From: Bacteroidales bacterium
GTDB taxonomy: Bacteria; Bacteroidota; Bacteroidia; Bacteroidales; F082
Assembly (NCBI GenBank): GCA_017645245.1
Contig: JAGCPG010000061.1
Location: 1-37,998, forward strand
Direction of reading: 5' to 3'
Length of the DNA stretch: 37,998 nucleotides
Positions 18,040 to 25,078 of this stretch are shown one piece after another (position 1 is the stretch's first letter; each line of letters begins with the position of its first letter). The position numbers were made by a program, and so were the translations under genes. The notes below the pieces were generated by a model. The model saw only the letters and a list, made by a program, of their open reading frames with translations. It did no database searches and had not been told where the DNA came from.

Positions 18040-18276
18040 TTATGAATTATTTTTCAACTGGAATTTTTCTTTTTGGTATTCCGAAAAGCACTTGAAGAAA
18101 TCATAGCCCAGCAGGTCGCTGATTTTGAGGAGCATGTCGGTATAGATCCATGGACGGTTGAGGATTTTATAGATGTTCTGTCTGGAGCAGCCCAATTGTT
18201 TTCCGAGCCATGTGATGGTACGGCCTTGCTGCTGGAGCACTTGTTTGATGATATGTCCGATATGGGGCTCTTCCAT
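18040..18276 (-). CDS. Small XRE-like helix-turn-helix regulator, copy 1
   Basis: 78 residues. A helix-turn-helix is plain: IIKQVLQQQGRTITWLGKQL, then GCSRQNIYKIL as turn and recognition helix, followed by YTDMLLKISDLLGYDFF. It is a close paralogue of the protein at 22810-23037, and the ~220-nt leader is duplicated as well. Proteins of this kind occur singly in Bacteroidales, often with accessory genes. No partner gene is directly downstream; 100 bp of AT-rich sequence and then the RelB-PIN pair follow. Target unknown. Confidence 0.8.
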   Translation of the reverse strand: MEEPHIGHIIKQVLQQQGRTITWLGKQLGCSRQNIYKILNRPWIYTDMLLKISDLLGYDFFKCFSEYQKEKFQLKNNS

Positions 18277-18537
18277 GATCTGTTTGCCTAGCGGAGCCTT
18301 TGCTCAAAGCAAACAAAGAGGGCGGAACCATTTGCTTGCTCGTTTGATACGGAAGGCTCGGCAAAGCCTGTAAAACCAAATAAACAACAAACAACTCACG
18401 CCCTATGACGCAAGCCATTCGCAACTTATTCTTGTTTTACTTCTAATTTGCCGATTATCCGTATAAGAACAAGAGCGTCTAGCTCATTATGATCATTTTT
18501 ATTTCTATATCTTCTTTTTTTTGTTTAAGCAAAAGTA
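18277..18537 (-). promoter_or_regulatory. Long structured leader and promoter of XRE regulator copy 1
   Basis: No gene in this stretch. The -7 box TACTTTTG (18537-18530) gives a ~245-nt leader nearly identical to that of copy 2. It contains pairing arms AAGCAAA/TTTGCTT around the conserved TGGTTCCGCCCTC segment, and CTTGTTCTT with AAGAATAAG (one G-U pair) further upstream. GGGCG near the middle can pair with CGCCC in the conserved segment. Short frames crossing it are not conserved between the copies, so it is read as untranslated. Confidence 0.6.
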
Positions 18538-18574
18538 GAGATTATTTCTTTACCTTTCGTTCTTTTTGTTAAAA

Positions 18575-18612
18575 TAAAAAATTAAGGTGCCCTAACATTT
18601 CAAAGGCACCTT
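18575..18612 (-). terminator. Terminator of the small exported-protein operon
   Basis: On the minus strand AAGGTGCC (612-605) pairs with GGCACCTT (591-584) and is followed by AATTTTTTA, a standard factor-independent terminator, 28 bp after the stop of the gene at 18640-19017. Confidence 0.85.
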
Positions 18613-18639
18613 GAAGTCAAACCCAACTATTATGAAGAT

Positions 18640-19017
18640 CTACTTTTCCTTTTTTTCTCCATAATAATCACAAACCCTATCATAAATCTCATCTACCGCA
18701 GCTCCAATAACTATCTTCCCCATGGCTCCAACTCCGCCAGTAGCGGAAGTAACAGCAGAAGTAATCGTAATAGTCAAGGCACCTTTCGTTACCTTTTTTA
18801 CAAATCTGTTATTACAGAAAACTTCATATAAATCATCGTCTGTCTTTGCAACTTTGATTTCATATGTCATCTGTGCTTTGTCATCTTCGATAACATTTAC
18901 ATTTCCATATGATACTATGGCTACATCTTTTGTAATTTGAATTCTTTGTTGAGCTGCAACTTTGTTAAAACAAGCTACAGTTCCAATCAAACAAATAAAC
19001 AATAGAAACTTTTTCAT
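18640..19017 (-). CDS. Small exported protein of unknown function (gene A of the leader family)
   Basis: 125 residues. Signal peptide about 1-22 (FLLFICLIGTVACFNKVAAQ). The mature part begins with beta-rich sequence (VAIVSYGNVNVIEDDKAQMTYEIKV), then a glycine/alanine/threonine segment (about 80-105) that could lie in or along a membrane, and a charged end. I recognise no family. It is last in a run of three minus-strand exported-protein genes (20796 to 18640) and is preceded by the shared leader hairpin (11 nt before ATG) and followed by a terminator. Confidence 0.7.
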   Translation of the reverse strand: MKKFLLFICLIGTVACFNKVAAQQRIQITKDVAIVSYGNVNVIEDDKAQMTYEIKVAKTDDDLYEVFCNNRFVKKVTKGALTITITSAVTSATGGVGAMGKIVIGAAVDEIYDRVCDYYGEKKEK

Positions 19018-19174
19018 TTTTCATTATTACCCTGTTATTCCATCGGGCCAATCGATCTTTTTTTACTTGGATTTCTACTCTTTTATTTCTTTCGTAATTC
19101 TCATAAGAGGTACTTGGCACTAAAGGTTCTGTTTCGCCCTTGCTATCAATTTCAATTCTTTCACAATTAAACAC
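18965..19174 (-). pseudogene. OmpA-like C-terminal fragment joined to the gene A leader
   Basis: The frame reads RIEIDSKGETEPLVPSTSYE then NYERNKRVEIQVKK, closely resembling the last strand-helix-strand of OmpA/MotB peptidoglycan-binding domains (GxGExxP ... N..NRRVEI). Nothing upstream encodes the rest of the domain. After QVKK, where an OmpA protein would normally stop, the frame runs straight into the shared leader element at 19029-19055 and on to a late stop. It looks like the 3' scar of a lost gene cut exactly at the repeat. The homology covers about 19058-19174 only. Confidence 0.45.
19029..19055 (-). promoter_or_regulatory. Shared leader hairpin, copy A
   Basis: On the minus strand GCCC (19048-45) can pair with GGGT (19032-29) around a 12-nt loop containing GATGGAATAAC; it ends 11 nt before the ATG at 19017. 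The mini-ORF start in the loop gives Met-Glu-stop here. See copies B, C and D. Confidence 0.6.
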
Positions 19175-19249
19175 CTTGCACCACCAAGCACATTTCGTGA
19201 TTACAAATAATACAAGATTAAGGTGGGTAATTCCGCAAATTATTGAATA

Positions 19250-19612
19250 CTATTTCACAGAGGTAATTTTAATTCTTTTCGTCTCACAGCCAGATGAACA
19301 TGAGCGGCATGCCTCTTTTTTGGAAAGTGTTTTTGTGGTTTCAGAATGATAACCTTGCGCAGAAGCACCAGGAATAGAATAGCAACCATTTCCAACCTCA
19401 CTACCTTGGTCATTGTAAACACTGACGCAGACTTCTATTGATTTTGTGGAATTGTTGTAGAATGTGATAGATGTAGATGTTTGACTGTCATCTGAAACAG
19501 AGACGAGAACCGTGTTACCAGAATCACCCGGAACATTTGCTTTGTCTTGTTGAGCATTTGCTACAAAGGCGAATCCGATTACAGCTAATCCTACTAAGAG
19601 TATATTCTTCAT
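19250..19612 (-). CDS. Small exported cysteine-containing protein (gene B of the leader family)
   Basis: 120 residues from ATG 19612 (MKNILLVGLAVIG). Longer starts at 19618 and 19639 are in frame, but the latter lies in the loop of the leader hairpin; start 19612 restores the 9-11 nt hairpin spacing of the other copies. Signal peptide about 1-20 (ends FVANAQQ). The mature part is Ser/Thr-rich beta sequence (TSITFYNNSTKSIEVCVSVY) with two Cys pairs near the end (ACRSCSSGCET), possibly disulfide-bonded. No recognised family. Only 17 bp separate its leader from the stop of the upstream gene, so it is inside an operon. Confidence 0.7.
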   Translation of the reverse strand: MKNILLVGLAVIGFAFVANAQQDKANVPGDSGNTVLVSVSDDSQTSTSITFYNNSTKSIEVCVSVYNDQGSEVGNGCYSIPGASAQGYHSETTKTLSKKEACRSCSSGCETKRIKITSVK

Positions 19613-19622
19613 TTTCATTTTT

Positions 19623-19651
19623 GCCAGGTTATATCCCATTAGGCTCGTCGG
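19623..19651 (-). promoter_or_regulatory. Shared leader hairpin, copy B
   Basis: Minus strand GCC (19644-42) and GGC (19625-23) flank the conserved loop AATGGGATATAACC, followed 10 nt later by ATG 19612. The stem is the weakest of the four. The mini-ORF start in the loop is in frame with the gene. Confidence 0.55.
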
Positions 19652-19668
19652 TGTGTTACGTTAATATT

Positions 19669-20796
19669 TTATTTGATTTTTGGGTCAATAAATTGTAATT
19701 TGATGTTTTCTATTTCTCGTGTGCTGGAGATATTGAAGAAAAGATCGGACCAATCCAAGTAATCAAAAGTGTTGGCCTGCATAATGAAAGAACAGGCATC
19801 TGTAAACGTATATTCCTGGTCGTCTCCGAAATACTTTACTTTAATATTAACTTGATTGCAACTGAGTTTGACTTTTCGATCATTATAAAGGTTGTTGTAA
19901 AACATTTTGCCGGATTCTTTGTCAATTCCTAAAGCCACAGAAATGTCTTCGTCAATAAGGAACTTAATTAAATTATTCTTTGTAAGAAGGTGAGTCTCGC
20001 TGTTGTATTCCCTAAATTCATATAGATTCGTTTCAGATGATTTCTGAATGCTCACTCTGTCTTCTTGATTTTCGGCTTTGTCAACGGCTTTTTGCCACAG
20101 CTTCTCAAATACATCTTGTTCCTCCTGATCCTCGGCTTCGTCAATGACTTTTTGCCATATTTTTTCAATTATATCTTGACACTCCTTTTCAGTTTTGGAA
20201 TCAGAGGAGGAAACGCCTATCATGTTTTCATTTCTTGATTCAGAATAATTGTCATTATAGTTGTCCACGATTGGCTGTTCTGCTTCTCTTTGTCGCCTTG
20301 CTCTTTCGGCTCTTTCTTGGGCAATTTTATCCTGTAATTCTATTGCGGATTCAGCAGCAGAGTAGCCAATAGTCGTATTCCTTTTGTTTAAAGCTTCTTG
20401 CTGGTCTATTCCGTTTGTTATGTCCTGTTTGTATTCACGATTTGCGTTGTTGATTTGGTTGGCACTATTCAAATACGTGTCATATTGATAATTGCCTGTG
20501 GCGTTCATAATAGTTTGAGCACCTTGAATTACAGCTCCCGTATAATTGCCTTGGGTTGCATCCTTAGTGGCATTTCTTGCTTTTTGGTTTGTATTAACCG
20601 AATTGTTGATTGTGTTGAGGTTGTTTTTCATTGACTCCTTTTCTTGGCTGGAATAGCTACTGGATTTATCAATGTGGTTTTCTAGCAGAGCGGAACCAAC
20701 CCCTAAGAGGATTTCTCCCCAACCCTGCGCAAAACTAACTGGCGTTGTCAACATGATAAATGTTAAAACAACCATTATAGTAATTCTTTTTCGCAT
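19669..20796 (-). CDS. Exported protein with coiled-coil region (gene C of the leader family)
   Basis: 375 residues. Signal peptide about 1-23 (TIMVVLTFIMLTTPVSFAQ). Residues about 40-170 are Asn/Gln/Ala-rich and helical, including a heptad-like charged stretch (QDKIAQERAERARRQREAEQ). Residues about 205-250 hold two 20-residue repeats (EKIWQKVIDEAEDQEEQ and EKLWQKAVDKAENQEDR), encoded by a 60-bp tandem repeat. The C-terminal ~120 residues are beta-rich. No family recognised. First gene of a probable three-gene exported-protein operon, with promoter TAACTTTG at 20864-20857 and leader copy C. Confidence 0.7.
   Translation of the reverse strand: MRKRITIMVVLTFIMLTTPVSFAQGWGEILLGVGSALLENHIDKSSSYSSQEKESMKNNLNTINNSVNTNQKARNATKDATQGNYTGAVIQGAQTIMNATGNYQYDTYLNSANQINNANREYKQDITNGIDQQEALNKRNTTIGYSAAESAIELQDKIAQERAERARRQREAEQPIVDNYNDNYSESRNENMIGVSSSDSKTEKECQDIIEKIWQKVIDEAEDQEEQDVFEKLWQKAVDKAENQEDRVSIQKSSETNLYEFREYNSETHLLTKNNLIKFLIDEDISVALGIDKESGKMFYNNLYNDRKVKLSCNQVNIKVKYFGDDQEYTFTDACSFIMQANTFDYLDWSDLFFNISSTREIENIKLQFIDPKIK
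20061..20180 (-). repeat. 60-bp tandem repeat inside gene C
   Basis: Two adjacent 60-bp units share the sequence for WQK-x-x-D-x-AE-x-QE. Most differences are third-position changes, consistent with duplication kept under protein selection. Confidence 0.75.
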
Positions 20797-20958
20797 AACA
20801 TCATTGCCTGTTATATCCCATCAGGCCCATCGGTTTTTATTATTAATAAGGTTGGTCAAAGTTAAATAAAAATTCATAATTAATTGAATATCAGCGTAAT
20901 CAATAATAAGTAAGCATTTATTATTTTTTGTTGTCGAAAATGTCAATTGTTGGTTTAC
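20797..20958 (-). promoter_or_regulatory. Promoter and upstream region of gene C
   Basis: TAACTTTG on the minus strand (20864-20857) matches the -7 consensus; the equivalent box occurs at the same distance before gene D. Beyond it, 20892-20958 is a diverged copy of the repeat at 25166-25232 (42 of 67 positions identical by eye, no gaps). The rest up to 21060 is AT-rich with nothing else recognised. Confidence 0.55.
20806..20833 (-). promoter_or_regulatory. Shared leader hairpin, copy C
   Basis: Minus strand GCCTG (20826-22) pairs perfectly with CAGGC (20810-06) around the loop ATGGGATATAA, 9 nt before ATG 20796. The mini-ORF from the loop ATG (20821) reads MGYNRQ and stops 4 nt before the gene start. 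The conserved block continues upstream to ACCGATG. Confidence 0.65.
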
Positions 20959-21060
20959 ACAATTCACATCTTGTAAAGGATGTTGTTTTACGTTGCAACC
21001 AGCTGAAAAACAGTATGTGATCAAAAATTTCGACTGGATCTCTTTTTGATAGTTTTTCCC

Positions 21061-21068
21061 TATCTTTG
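21061..21068 (+). promoter_or_regulatory. -7 box of the GreA-like/Nudix-like fusion gene
   Basis: TATCTTTG ends only 7 nt before the ATG at 21076, so the mRNA is probably leaderless or nearly so. Confidence 0.6.
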
Positions 21069-21075
21069 CAAAGCA

Positions 21076-22110
21076 ATGAGTAGAGGATTCATCAAAGAAG
21101 GCGATCAGGAAGAGATTCCGATGGTGCCACTGAGGGCCTTCCTGCCGGAGGGCGTGCCCAATTATGTCACCAAAGAAGGGCTCGCGGCGCTCAACCAAGA
21201 GCTGGAAAGCCTTCAGGAAGAGCTTGCCAAGACTGGCGACAATTACATTATGAGCAACTTCATCGAAGCGAAGATGAAGTTGCTCATCAGTCGCATTAAT
21301 AGTGCCGTTGAAGTCGATCTATCCAAGGCCAAAAAAGACAGGGTGAGCTTTGGGGCGTGGGTACGCTACAATGGGCGCGTAGTGAGAATCGTGGGTGTAG
21401 ATGAAGCCGACATTAACAAAGGTCTCATCTCATTCACCTCACCGCTAGCCAAGGCATTGACAGGGAAGAAGGCCGGAGCTGTTTTTGAAATGAAAGGGGC
21501 TCGTGGCATGGAAAGAATCACCATTGAGGAAGTGACGTTTGTGCCGATGGCGCTGACACAGATGGTGAGTGACAATTCCACACCATCCACACCTCCATCA
21601 GCACCGGCATCAACAACAGCGGCAACAACCGTCAAAAAGGGCCCCGTTCAGATTGATCAGAGTCAACTGAAGATTAGTGAAAATGCCACTGACTCACCAG
21701 CCAAGACCGACGGATCACTTCGATTCGAGCCCGAGACCAATGTCATGGAATTCCTGCCTATAGTCAACGAGCGTGGCAACATCGTTGGAAGGGCATTGTA
21801 TATGGAGTTGCACAACGGCAACAAGATGCTCCACCCTGTCGCGCACCTGCATGTTTTAAACGGCAAGGGAGAGACCATTAAGCGTTACTGGTGGCATGTG
21901 GCGTTTGGCGATACTCCAGAGAAAACGCTCAAACGGAAAATGCAGGAAATCCTTGGTTTATCGGGGGTGAAACCGTTGTTGAAGCGGCAATATATCAGGG
22001 AGACCAAAACCGAAAAAGAACTTGTTTACGTTTTCACCATTGTCTCCGAAGAAGACCTGCCACAGACTCCTGAAGGGAAAGATTACAGCGAGGTTTTTGA
22101 GAAAGATTAA
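21076..22110 (+). CDS. GreA/GreB-like protein fused to a degenerate Nudix-like domain
   Basis: 344 residues from ATG 21076 (MSRGFIKEGDQEEIP); an earlier in-frame start lies before the promoter. Residues about 1-155 match the Bacteroidota GreA/GreB-related family: coiled coil (LAALNQELESLQEELAK) then the FKBP-like end with RFGA-type strand (SFGAWVRYN), VGVDEAD and SPLAKALTGKKAG. A Ser/Thr/Pro-rich linker (about 165-190) leads to a C-terminal domain (about 225-344) resembling IPP-isomerase-type Nudix folds: ERGNIVGRALYMELHNGNKM, LHPVAHLHVLN. Its Nudix box reads GDTPEKTLKRKMQEILGL: the REUxEE metal ligands are mostly replaced, so hydrolase activity is doubtful. Possibly an RNA-polymerase-binding regulator with a ligand-sensing tail. 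Confidence 0.75.
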   Translation: MSRGFIKEGDQEEIPMVPLRAFLPEGVPNYVTKEGLAALNQELESLQEELAKTGDNYIMSNFIEAKMKLLISRINSAVEVDLSKAKKDRVSFGAWVRYNGRVVRIVGVDEADINKGLISFTSPLAKALTGKKAGAVFEMKGARGMERITIEEVTFVPMALTQMVSDNSTPSTPPSAPASTTAATTVKKGPVQIDQSQLKISENATDSPAKTDGSLRFEPETNVMEFLPIVNERGNIVGRALYMELHNGNKMLHPVAHLHVLNGKGETIKRYWWHVAFGDTPEKTLKRKMQEILGLSGVKPLLKRQYIRETKTEKELVYVFTIVSEEDLPQTPEGKDYSEVFEKD

Positions 22111-22116
22111 AAATTT

Positions 22117-22635
22117 TTAGTCATTACTATTGCGAGATTCAATATTTTGCAATAACTTTGCAACAGTTATGGAGTTGTTAGATGTTCGGGGGAGAGGATT
22201 GCTTTGGTCGTCTCCAAGTGTCCCATCTAACAGCTCTATTTCTTTTACCTCATAGCTGTAAGCCTTAGTCTTCTCATTCTCATTATTGTAACGCTTCACT
22301 GTAGTCTTCACACGGAACACCTTACAGTCAATCTCAATGGCCCCGAAAAGCCTAACAATATCCTTTAAATTCTCGTTATTGTTCTTGTCAGCGTGTATTT
22401 CACTAACAATGGATTCCTCGATTATTCTTGGAAGCACATGCAACGCCGACAAGTGGACATTCTTACTATCACTCTTCCCTACAGCTTTCTGACTTAAGTA
22501 TTTGTCAACGGCTGTCCCTGATATATTCACTTCGCCAATCTCGGGTTGTTGAACACTTCCCACAATGTTTTCCTTTGCCCATCTACGAGCTTCGGAGAAA
22601 TTCTTGAAGCCGTGGGTCTTGGGGAGCTGATACAA
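22117..22635 (-). CDS. LPD3-like (polyvalent-protein-associated) domain protein
   Basis: 172 residues, no signal peptide. The middle (HLSALHVLPRIIEESIVSE ... IVRLFGAIEIDCKVFRVKTT ... KAYSYEVKEIELL) resembles LPD3-type domains found in large phage and mobile-element polyvalent proteins, often next to nuclease or toxin domains. The N-terminus (FKNFSEARRWAKENIVG) looks like the short segment that usually precedes that domain. Found here as a single-domain gene, so it may be an immunity or toxin relic. It ends 6 bp from the convergent fusion gene. Its promoter is nearly identical to that of the toxin-antitoxin pair at 25506-25971. Confidence 0.5.
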   Translation of the reverse strand: MYQLPKTHGFKNFSEARRWAKENIVGSVQQPEIGEVNISGTAVDKYLSQKAVGKSDSKNVHLSALHVLPRIIEESIVSEIHADKNNNENLKDIVRLFGAIEIDCKVFRVKTTVKRYNNENEKTKAYSYEVKEIELLDGTLGDDQSNPLPRTSNNSITVAKLLQNIESRNSND

Positions 22636-22660
22636 TATTGATTATTCTTTCGTTTTCCAT

Positions 22661-22705
22661 GATACAGTTTTCCCTTTGTTCGGATTACCCGACGTTCACT
22701 GTATC
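22661..22705 (-). promoter_or_regulatory. Inverted repeat in the LPD3-like gene leader
   Basis: GATACAGT (22661-68) and ACTGTATC (22698-705) are perfect 8-bp inverted arms 29 nt apart, between promoter and start codon. Either an operator or an RNA hairpin. Confidence 0.5.
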
Positions 22706-22735
22706 TCGGACGCAAATGTGCTAAACTGGATTTCT

Positions 22736-22785
22736 TTTGAAATCACTCTGCAAAAATAAAGAATCTTTTAATACACCGCAAGGGG
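22736..22785 (-). promoter_or_regulatory. Promoter cassette, copy 1 (LPD3-like gene)
   Basis: A 50-bp block, 48 of 50 bases identical to 25981-26030. On the minus strand it holds TTG (22781-79), 20 bp, and TATTTTTG (22758-51), an excellent Bacteroidota promoter. The leader to ATG 22635 is about 110 nt. Confidence 0.75.
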
Positions 22786-22809
22786 ATTTTTGGTTATTTC
22801 AACAAATCA

Positions 22810-23037
22810 TCATGATTTCTTTTTGTTTTCCCGACACTCCGAAAAACACCTAAAGAAATCGTAATCCAACAAATCACTGATCTTGAGCAGCATGTCGGTG
22901 TAAATCCAATTGCGGCGGAGGATTTTGTAGATGTTCTGCCGTGAGCAGCCCAGTTGCTTGCCGACCCAAGTAATGGAGCGGCCTTGTTGATGGAGCACTT
23001 CCCTGATGAGGTTTCCGATGTGGGGTTCTTCGGTCAT
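22810..23037 (-). CDS. Small XRE-like helix-turn-helix regulator, copy 2
   Basis: 75 residues from ATG 23037 (MTEEPHIGNLIREVLHQQGR). An in-frame start at 23157 would add 40 residues, but copy 1 lacks that extension and its upstream sequence is conserved as DNA, not as protein. The HTH (GCSRQNIYKILRRNWIYTDM) is almost the same as copy 1 at 18040-18276, including the YTDMLLKISDLL tail. Downstream lies the promoter cassette of the LPD3-like gene. Target unknown; the two copies may regulate each other or the same site. Confidence 0.8.
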   Translation of the reverse strand: MTEEPHIGNLIREVLHQQGRSITWVGKQLGCSRQNIYKILRRNWIYTDMLLKISDLLDYDFFRCFSECRENKKKS

Positions 23038-23294
23038 GGCGTTTGCCTTGAGTTGTAGCCTTTCGCCCGAAGCAAACAAAGAGGGCGGAACCATTTGTTT
23101 GCTTACTTGATACAGAAGGCTCGGCAAAGCCCGTAAAAGCAAATAAACAACAAACAACTCACGCCCTAAGGACGCAAGCTATTCGCTCCTTATTCTTCTT
23201 TTACTTCAAATTGCCGATTCTCTGTATAAGAATAAGAGCTAAAGCTCGGATTACTATTTATATGACAAAATTACAATTATTTTTGCATAAACAA
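23038..23294 (-). promoter_or_regulatory. Long structured leader and promoter of XRE regulator copy 2
   Basis: No gene here. TTG (23294-92), 18 bp, TAATTTTG (23273-66) make a good promoter, giving a ~220-nt leader. Pairings on the transcript: GAGC/GCUC around UUUA, CUUAUUCUU with AAGAAUAAG, and a 9-bp AAGCAAACA/UGUUUGCUU stem (two pairs longer than in copy 1) enclosing the conserved GGUUCCGCCCUC segment. The stretch 23295-23366 is AT-rich with nothing recognised. Confidence 0.65.
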
Positions 23295-23366
23295 TCATTT
23301 ATTGAAAAAAATGGAGAGCATCATTTAGACACACCCCAATTAATGAATTTCCAAGTGAGTTCTTTT

Positions 23367-24293
23367 TTATTCTTCTTTAACCAATCTGAAAAAAGCCGAG
23401 ATCTCCTCTTGGTCCAACACCATGCGAACATCGAATTCCTTTTCTTGTGACATATAGCCGTCTTTCTCACAACGTAGTATGATGCACACATTACTAGATA
23501 CTTGATAAGTAAGTCCGCGGATGTCCAACGCTTTGGTGGCTTCATAAGGCGTGGTTTGGAGATATTTATTATTAGTGCTTTTTACTTCAGGGGTCTTACT
23601 AACCACGCGCCAGAATATGTCGGCACCTTGTGGACGTGGTTGCACATCCCAACGGACAATAGTCTGCTCCAAAGCCGTATCACCAAACCCTTGCACCTGT
23701 TTTTGAGGTTCGTCTTTAGCTAGTTGTTCCGTGCGAAGGAAAGATGCAATACGGTTCCAGTTGATTTGCTCAAGGGCTGAAGTATAAGCTTCATCAAGAA
23801 CCAAATTATATACATAGAACGGATATTTTCTTCGTCTTGAGTCATCGTTGTAAATTCCGGTTTTACTGATTGTAATACCTTTTTGCGAATACACTTCTTT
23901 GTCTTTCGAGTCCTTAAGACTTACACTGATTTCAACATTAGCTGTGTATAATGAAACAATATCAGCTTTGTTTATTGTTATATATAGATAATAGTCTGTA
24001 CTTGGGGATGATTCTGTCAAACCCATTGAACGCACATAATTAACTGTTGGTGCAATAAAAAAACTTTTATCAGATAAATGGTATAAATCTCCTGTGCTTT
24101 GACTATTGGGAGTTGTTGTAATAACATGAGTTTCAAGACCATATTTGAGATCATGAAAAGTCATCATTGGATCGCGTTTTATGATAACATCTTTACAATT
24201 TGCATTAAGAGAGTTTAGGTTTACAGTTGCACAACTCGTAATAACACAAATGGCAATCATGAACAATGCAATAATAAGTAATGTCTTTTTCAT
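23367..24293 (-). CDS. Lipoprotein with shared C-terminal module (lipoprotein 1)
   Basis: 308 residues. Signal peptide with lipobox ITSC (Cys at about 20), so lipid-anchored. The N-terminal ~190 residues are a beta-rich domain I do not recognise (for example STDYYLYITINKADIVSLYT, VEISVSLKDSKDKEVYS). The C-terminal ~115 residues, from about TIVRWDVQPRPQGADIFWRV to FFRLVKEE, are nearly the same as in lipoprotein 2 directly upstream. Starts 20 bp after lipoprotein 2 ends, so the two form an operon. Function unknown; the C-terminal module may be an envelope attachment or partner-binding domain. Confidence 0.7.
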   Translation of the reverse strand: MKKTLLIIALFMIAICVITSCATVNLNSLNANCKDVIIKRDPMMTFHDLKYGLETHVITTTPNSQSTGDLYHLSDKSFFIAPTVNYVRSMGLTESSPSTDYYLYITINKADIVSLYTANVEISVSLKDSKDKEVYSQKGITISKTGIYNDDSRRRKYPFYVYNLVLDEAYTSALEQINWNRIASFLRTEQLAKDEPQKQVQGFGDTALEQTIVRWDVQPRPQGADIFWRVVSKTPEVKSTNNKYLQTTPYEATKALDIRGLTYQVSSNVCIILRCEKDGYMSQEKEFDVRMVLDQEEISAFFRLVKEE

Positions 24294-24313
24294 TGATGTT
24301 CTATTTTTTGGTT

Positions 24314-25069
24314 TTATTCTTCTTTTACCAATCTAAAAAATGCCGAAATCTCTTCCTGATCAAGTACCATGCGCACATCAAATTCCTTTTCTTGTGGCAT
24401 ATAGCCGTCTTTCTCACAACGCAAGATGATGCGCACATTGCTCGAGGTTTGATAAGTGAGTCCTTTGATGTCCAAAGCCTTGGTGGCTTCGTAAGGAGTG
24501 GTCATTAGATACTTGTTGTTGGTACTCTTCACCTCTGGAGTCTTGCTAACCACACGCCAGGAGATATCTGCTCCTTGCGGACGAGACTGAACATCCCAAC
24601 GGACAATAGTGTTTTCCAACACAGTTGTTCCCCAACCTTCGACTTGGTTAGTCGGTTCATCTTTGGGAAGCTGTTCAACATGACTACTATTCTTTTTGGG
24701 TTTCATATAAATAGTGTAATTCTTTTTTGAGGGTTTCATAATAGCTCCGTCTGCCGCATCAATAGCCCAACCGATCACATCTGTCAAATTTAGAATCGAC
24801 ACGGCGTTGAATGTTTTATCCACAGTCACGGATCCTTCCATATCAGGATTCTCAGCTTCAATAACAGAAGGCTTAAAACCTCTTTTGACTTTAATCTTTG
24901 CAGGGAACGACACATTATTGTATTTTTCCCCATCCACAGTTAAATTTGCCCAGGACACATTGGGGCTGGTCACAGTAACTTTTGCCCTTGTGCCAGAAAA
25001 GATTGTAGCACATGAAGGGAGAAGAATTATAGCGGAAAAAACCGCTAATAATAGTAATGTTTTTTTCAT
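24314..25069 (-). CDS. PEGA-like lipoprotein with shared C-terminal module (lipoprotein 2; gene D of the leader family)
   Basis: 251 residues. Lipobox LPSC (Cys at about 20) followed by ATIFSGTRAKVTVTS. Residues about 28-85 look like a PEGA-type beta domain (ANLTVDGEKYNNVSFPAKIK, then VKRGFKPSVIEAE), then a hydrophobic Gly/Ala segment (DVIGWAIDAADGAI), a pattern known from Bacteroidales lipoproteins annotated as T4SS-like or 'SCATIF' proteins. The C-terminal ~115 residues repeat in lipoprotein 1. First gene of the pair, with promoter TAACTTTG (25137-25130) and leader copy D; the mini-ORF in that leader overlaps this start as ATGA. Confidence 0.7.
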   Translation of the reverse strand: MKKTLLLLAVFSAIILLPSCATIFSGTRAKVTVTSPNVSWANLTVDGEKYNNVSFPAKIKVKRGFKPSVIEAENPDMEGSVTVDKTFNAVSILNLTDVIGWAIDAADGAIMKPSKKNYTIYMKPKKNSSHVEQLPKDEPTNQVEGWGTTVLENTIVRWDVQSRPQGADISWRVVSKTPEVKSTNNKYLMTTPYEATKALDIKGLTYQTSSNVRIILRCEKDGYMPQEKEFDVRMVLDQEEISAFFRLVKEE

Positions 25070-25078
25070 TTATTCATT

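Noticed and set aside
23038-23157. 40-residue N-terminal extension of XRE copy 2
   Set aside because: Copy 1 has stops or shifts in the matching frame although the DNA is conserved, so the region is better read as untranslated leader.
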